NCBI GenBank assembly: GCA_902475435.1
Contig: CABRZL010000053.1
Span: 1 to 13,215 of the forward strand
Reading direction: 5' to 3'
Source: an uncultured Eubacteriales bacterium
GTDB taxonomy: Bacteria; Bacillota; Clostridia; Oscillospirales; Oscillospiraceae
Length of the DNA: 13,215 nt
Part shown: positions 12,737-13,215 of the stretch, piece by piece
How positions within the stretch are numbered: the first letter of the stretch is position 1
Layout of the letters: each line of letters begins with the position of its first letter
Notes under the pieces: model-generated
The model's database searches: none
What the model was told of the DNA's origin: nothing
The model's input: only the letters and a program-made list of their open reading frames with translations
Translations under genes and position numbers: made by a program

Positions 12737-13215
12737 CTATTTCTTACTTTTAATTGCAAAAAGGAAACGAAGTACTTTGAAACGTCTACACACCTCGTAT
12801 GCAAATATACAGCCGAGGAAACTTCCAAATAAAATGATTGTGTATTGGACATACGGCGGAATTTTGCACTGCAAAACATAAAATCCGATGCAGACAATCA
12901 AAGACTGATGGAACAAATAATATGCGAATGATGATGACGATAAATATTTTGTCCACTTGTTTTGAAAGTTCAGGTAATGCCGTCCTATGCCTAAAATGGC
13001 GAGAATGCTTATCCAAGAAGTTAAAATCATTGTTCCTCGAGCAAGTATGCCCGGCTCAAGGGAAGTTTGGAAAACCACAGTGAAAATGATGAGAATGCCT
13101 CCCAATATGGACAGCAGAACTCGTTGTCTATCTAAAAACGCCTGAACTGTTTCTTCCGATAAAATGAAATAGCCCAAAAGGAACAGCGAAAAATATTCTC
13201 CCATACTCTTCCCAG
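12737..13215 (-). CDS. Acyltransferase family 3-like membrane protein (partial, N-terminus outside window)
   Basis: The frame is open from the right edge through GKSMGEYFS to a stop at 12737, so only the last 159 or so residues are seen and the ATG at 13202-13204 is probably internal. About four hydrophobic segments are visible: SLFLLGYFILS, VLLSILGGILIIFTVVF, MILTSWISILAILGI and YTIILFGSFLGCIFAYEV. The stretch SSSSFAYYLFHQSLIVCIGF is typical of the last helices of acyltransferase-3 (OafA/WecH-like) proteins, which move acyl groups onto sugars or other envelope molecules. The end is basic (RRFKVLRFLFAIKSKK), consistent with a cytoplasmic tail. Its AT-rich composition differs from the recombinase module. 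It may be a host gene or cargo. The substrate is unknown. Confidence 0.65.
   Translation of the reverse strand, partial: GKSMGEYFSLFLLGYFILSEETVQAFLDRQRVLLSILGGILIIFTVVFQTSLEPGILARGTMILTSWISILAILGIGRHYLNFQNKWTKYLSSSSFAYYLFHQSLIVCIGFYVLQCKIPPYVQYTIILFGSFLGCIFAYEVCRRFKVLRFLFAIKSKK

Noticed and set aside
12614..12832. 72-codon plus-strand open frame overlapping the acyltransferase-like 3' end
   Set aside because: There is no ribosome binding site and it is antisense to a membrane protein; the hydrophobic stretch comes from AT-rich sequence.
1..13215. CRISPR array, restriction-modification, toxin-antitoxin or reverse-transcriptase defence genes
   Set aside because: I looked for regularly spaced repeats and for typical motifs in the visible proteins and found none.

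Overview
The window looks like a piece of a low-to-mid GC Bacillota genome, most likely a gut Clostridia/Oscillospiraceae-type bacterium. This is inferred from strong AGGAGG ribosome binding sites, the gene families present (type III pantothenate kinase, tandem-OB SSB-like protein, clostridial Old-Yellow-Enzyme reductase, phosphoketolase) and a Tn4451/Tn5397-style serine-recombinase module. No species can be named from the sequence alone.

Positions 1-8862 are ordinary chromosomal genes. On the minus strand, a CoaX-like pantothenate kinase (1252-2022) is followed by a lipoprotein with a solute-binding-like segment that runs off the left edge (1-1202). Divergent from coaX is coaBC (2165-3358), so two CoA-synthesis genes share one control region. 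coaBC converges on, and overlaps by 4 nt, a minus-strand SSB-like gene (3355-3972). Divergent from that is a 672-residue flavin/iron-sulfur ene-reductase (4057-6075), closed by a strong hairpin. Next comes a stand-alone phosphoketolase gene, xfp (6295-8667), with its own promoter, then tRNA-Pro(CGG) (8786-8862) with a perfect-consensus promoter and a 14-bp-stem terminator.

Positions about 8919-12594 form a GC-richer mobile-element module, all on the minus strand. In transcription order it holds a sigma-70-like regulator (11854-12276), a structured untranslated stretch, a 66-residue conserved-type protein, a TnpW-like protein, a large serine recombinase with a TTG start, and a short serine-recombinase-domain protein whose catalytic serine is alanine. 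The module abuts the T-tract of the tRNA-Pro terminator. No conjugation or mobilisation genes are visible; the element either ends near 12.6 kb or continues beyond the window. Two copies of the palindrome GGGACAnnnTGTCCC and several hairpins lie in its non-coding parts.

Positions 12595-13215 are AT-richer and contain the C-terminal part of a membrane protein resembling acyltransferase family 3 (minus strand, 5' end outside the window).

The items most worth a second look are the degenerate active-site motifs in CoaX, the Ser-to-Ala small recombinase beside an intact large one, the paired palindromes, and the strand-specifically foldable leader RNA before the 66-residue gene. I saw no clear defence system, CRISPR array or other obviously new multi-gene system.
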